A stretch of DNA of 42,088 bases, from the NCBI GenBank assembly GCA_037143735.1, contig JBAWYD010000005.1:1-42088 (forward strand), in the 5' to 3' direction. Below are positions 39,944 through 42,088 of the stretch, in pieces. The notes beneath the pieces are model-generated. The model did not search any database and was not told where the DNA came from. It saw only the letters and a list, made by a program, of their open reading frames with translations. Position 1 is the first letter of the stretch; each line of letters begins with the position of its first letter. Origin of the DNA: JAPLJQ01 sp037143735 (GTDB lineage Bacteria > Desulfobacterota > Syntrophia > Syntrophales > UBA2185). The position numbers and the translations under genes were made by a program.

Positions 39944-41161
39944 CTATAGGGCCCAGGGGTAAATACAGGACTCATTTTTGCGCTCGCCATTCAGACTCAC
40001 AACCCTGTAGTCACTCAAGCCGTAATGCCCGTTAAAATACCGGATTGCCAAGGGATTGAATTGCTCAAAATTAAGTTTCACCTCTATCGGCAATATGGCA
40101 TCCTTGACTCTCAAGATAAAATCTATTTCCTTCCTGTCCTTTGTCCGCCAGTAAAAAACCGCATCCTGCGAATATTTTTTAACCAGCTCTGCAAATATCC
40201 CTGTTTCAAAGACGTTTCCGATCACTTCTTTCTGCAACCCTTTCAGCCACAGCAACTGCATCAATCCGGTATCATAAAAATAGATCTTGGGCAGCTTGAA
40301 AAGCTCTGAACGAAGATTCCGGCTAAAGGGCCTGACCATCTTGATGATATAGGTATTCTCGAGAATAAACAGATACTTGTTTATCGTCTGCTTGGCAATT
40401 TTGGTGGTATTGGAAAGTTCTTCGACGTTAAGGATCTGTCCGCTCTGTGACGCCAGTGCCTCGAGAAGCTTATTAAACTTATCAATATCTTTGACGCCGG
40501 CCAGATCTCTGATATCCTTTTTGACATAAGTATCGATAATCTGCTGCAGATATTTCTCTTTTTTTTCAATCTCGGGCGTCAGTACGATTCGGGGATATCC
40601 GCCATAGAGCACATATTCTCTAAACAACGCCCTGAGTTCGTCGATTTTCTTATCTGTGTAAGGGAGACCATCTTCGAAGGAAATCCGCTTGAAGAGTAAA
40701 AACTCTTTAAAAGAGAGATTGAAAATCTCGAAATTGACGGTTCTTCCGACCAAAGAATCCGTGAATTTGGATTTAATGGCAAAACTTGACGAACCGGAGA
40801 CAATCAGTTTAATGGCTTTGTGGTGGTCAGCAATTAACTTCAAAAATTGTGATGGATTGGCAAGGTATTGAATTTCATCAATAAAGACAATAATTCGTTC
40901 CTGCCCGCTATCTGCCGATACCCCTTCCTCCCGGAGATATTTGAGAAATTCTCCCACCCCTGCGTCCAGGATTTTGACGAATCGTGAATCCTCCAAATCG
41001 ATAAAATGTGTAATAAACCCACGGTTGTTAAATTGATTCTGAAGGTAATAGAGAATAGATGTCTTGCCGACCTGGCGTGCCCCATGCAGGACGATCACCT
41101 CATCGGTATCCAAGTATTTATCTATTTCCTCGACGACTGACCTGTTAAAAATGGGGTCCAT
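39944..41161 (-). CDS. AAA ATPase with DUF4143 domain
   Basis: A 405-residue protein. Walker A is GARQVGKTS (27-35), Walker B is IIVFIDEIQYL, and ISGSSS-like sensor VSGSSSFAIKS follows. The C-terminal half is DUF4143, ending with YWRTKDRKEIDFILRVKDAILPIEVKLN, the PD-(D/E)xK-like core of this family (D, E-x-K). These proteins are common and often duplicated in anaerobes; proposed roles include toxin-antitoxin or DNA transaction, but none is proven. An inverted repeat lies upstream at 41191. Confidence 0.87.
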   Translation of the reverse strand: MDPIFNRSVVEEIDKYLDTDEVIVLHGARQVGKTSILYYLQNQFNNRGFITHFIDLEDSRFVKILDAGVGEFLKYLREEGVSADSGQERIIVFIDEIQYLANPSQFLKLIADHHKAIKLIVSGSSSFAIKSKFTDSLVGRTVNFEIFNLSFKEFLLFKRISFEDGLPYTDKKIDELRALFREYVLYGGYPRIVLTPEIEKKEKYLQQIIDTYVKKDIRDLAGVKDIDKFNKLLEALASQSGQILNVEELSNTTKIAKQTINKYLFILENTYIIKMVRPFSRNLRSELFKLPKIYFYDTGLMQLLWLKGLQKEVIGNVFETGIFAELVKKYSQDAVFYWRTKDRKEIDFILRVKDAILPIEVKLNFEQFNPLAIRYFNGHYGLSDYRVVSLNGERKNESCIYPWAL

Positions 41162-41509
41162 AAAATAACCTGAATGAGTTTATATTTACCTTTAAGTCAA
41201 ACTTAAATAAAAGTCAAGTATGCTTTAAGTTTAAATTGCCCCTATGTTGAGCAATGAAGACATAAGGTCAAACAGAATTTATCTAATGATAGTTGTTGAA
41301 ATTTCTTTGAATATTTGGCACTGTAATCCGAAAGTTAGGTGACTCAAGTCTTTTCGTATATTAATTGTTATGCACCATCAAAAATCAACACCGAGAAACC
41401 GAGTACCCTTGATGGCGAGGTTTAATAAAATAGCCAATAAAGTCAGTACAGATTTTTCCTGATAAATGATGTATAGTCGTTCCATCATGGTTTCAGGGAG
41501 GAATAGGGA
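41162..41509. other. Intergenic region between divergent ATPase and methyltransferase genes
   Basis: These 348 nt are AT-rich and hold no convincing gene. The TTTAAGT repeat group (separate entry) lies on the ATPase side and an AGGGAGG ribosome site is just before 41510. Nothing else is seen. Confidence 0.55.
41191..41235. promoter_or_regulatory. TTTAAGT inverted-repeat group, candidate operator
   Basis: TTTAAGT-CAA-ACTTAAA (41191-41207) is a perfect 7-bp inverted repeat, and a further TTTAAGTTTAAA is at 41224-41235, one helical turn and a half away. They lie 30-75 nt upstream of the ATPase start, in a promoter position. Could bind a regulator. Confidence 0.4.
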
Positions 41510-42058
41510 ATGATTACAGTCACGGCAAAAACAATATTGGGAGATTGCCGGGAAGCTTTACGAGATCTACCTGACAACTCCGTTGATTTGATTTTTACCT
41601 CACCACCATATGCAGACCAACGGTCACAGACATATGGAGGTATCAAGCCCGACCAGTATGTTGACTGGTTTTTGCCGACAGGCATCGAACTGCTTCGTGT
41701 TCTCAAGCCAGATGGAACCTTTGTCCTCAATATAAAAGAAAAAGTTCAAAACGGAGAACGGCACACCTACGTTCTCGAATTGATTCTCGCCATGAGAAAA
41801 ATTGGCTGGCTCTGGACTGAAGAAATGATTTGGCATAAGAAAAACTGTTATCCGGGAAAGTGGCCCAACCGCTTCCGTGATTCATGGGAGCGACTGATAC
41901 AATTTAATAAGTCACGGCACTTCAACATGTATCAGGAAGAGGTCATGGTTCCTATGGGAAACTGGGCTGAAAAACGACTCCAGAACCTGAGTGAAACCGA
42001 TAAAATCCGCGACAATTCAAAAGTCGGAAGCGGATTGTCAACGGTCTTTACGAAGTGA
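41510..42058 (+). pseudogene. DNA N4/N6 methyltransferase, C-terminus lost
   Basis: A 182-codon frame with a normal start (AGGGAGGAATAGGG upstream). Residues 7-34 carry TILGDCREALRDLPDNSVDLIFTSPPY; the SPPY motif is the catalytic site of beta-class methyltransferases. VDWFLPTGIELLRVLKPDGTFVLNIKEK and WTEEMIWHKKNCYPGKWPNRFRDSWERLIQF also match. In this class the SAM-binding D-P-F-x-G-S-G-T part comes last and is absent: the frame ends in a stop that lies within an insertion-sequence-like repeat. About 100 or more residues are missing, so it is probably inactive. Confidence 0.75.
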
Positions 42059-42088
42059 GCCATTTTCGGTCGTGAAAAGTGAGCCACC
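42053..42088. mobile_element. Probable insertion sequence end (IS21-like terminal repeats)
   Basis: AAGTGAGCCA occurs at 42053-42062 and again at 42077-42086, 24 nt apart, as direct repeats right at the point where the methyltransferase frame breaks. Repeats of the complement TGGCTCACTT kind are familiar from the ends of IS21-family elements. The window ends here, so no transposase gene is visible. Confidence 0.5.

Noticed and set aside
1..42088. tRNA or rRNA genes
   Set aside because: No cloverleaf with a recognisable T-loop or rRNA-conserved stretch was noticed by eye on either strand; a covariance-model search was not possible.

Overview
The window looks like the chromosome of a strictly anaerobic, probably syntrophic or sulfate-reducer-like bacterium, most plausibly Desulfobacterota (Syntrophus/Smithella type). 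This is inferred from gene content, not from a database match. The pointers are four aldehyde:ferredoxin oxidoreductase (AOR) family proteins, a formate dehydrogenase embedded in heterodisulfide-reductase-type (Hdr) electron-transfer genes, many ferredoxins, two iron-type alcohol dehydrogenase homologs, a rubrerythrin-like protein, and genes suggesting menaquinone synthesis (MenG/UbiE fragment, UbiA family).

Layout. 1-2553: end of a MenG/UbiE methyltransferase, then a convergent 728-residue AOR. 2783-5857: ECF-type biotin transporter (BioY, EcfA, EcfT) followed by an RNase D-like exonuclease. 5912-6229: a short ModE-like DNA-binding protein, the only obvious Mo/W-type regulator here, divergent from the main redox locus. 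6539-9798: cytochrome P460-like protein, Tat-exported four-cluster ferredoxin, 607-residue AOR, and a very strong terminator. 9818-18592: tightly packed operon of Tat ferredoxin, two different HdrA-like flavoproteins, MvhD-like protein, FdhB-like protein, FdhA with a catalytic cysteine, HdrC-like protein and a NapH-like membrane polyferredoxin. No HdrB is present, so the module probably connects formate, ferredoxin/NAD(P)H and a membrane carrier rather than a disulfide. 18592-21250: an inverted-repeat-bounded DUF559 remnant, a condensed AOR-like protein that lacks active-site signatures, and a nitroreductase.

21358-27136 is accessory DNA. It holds an HTH-nucleotidyltransferase/HEPN toxin-antitoxin-like pair under a perfect 16-bp palindrome. 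Next comes an AT-rich island with an 803-residue protein (nuclease-like region, DGQHR domain, C-terminal HEPN-like R-x4-H motif, internal G9 tract) paired with a Dam-type adenine methyltransferase, then a solo ParB-like protein and REP-like palindromes. The 803-residue protein plus methyltransferase is the best candidate for an undescribed defence or restriction system.

27130-34204 (minus strand): an AOR, a four-cluster ferredoxin and a flavodoxin-ferredoxin; a rubrerythrin-like protein; then an SCP2-like protein, a metal-ligand-deficient Fe-ADH paralog, an intact Fe-ADH and a small unknown protein in one probable operon. 34464-38239 (plus strand): cyclophilin, LapA-like membrane protein, alpha-glucan phosphorylase and UbiA-family prenyltransferase. 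38274-41161 (minus strand): a Pif1-like helicase with a WYL-like C-terminus and an AAA/DUF4143 ATPase. The window ends in a DNA methyltransferase truncated by what looks like the terminal repeats of an insertion sequence.
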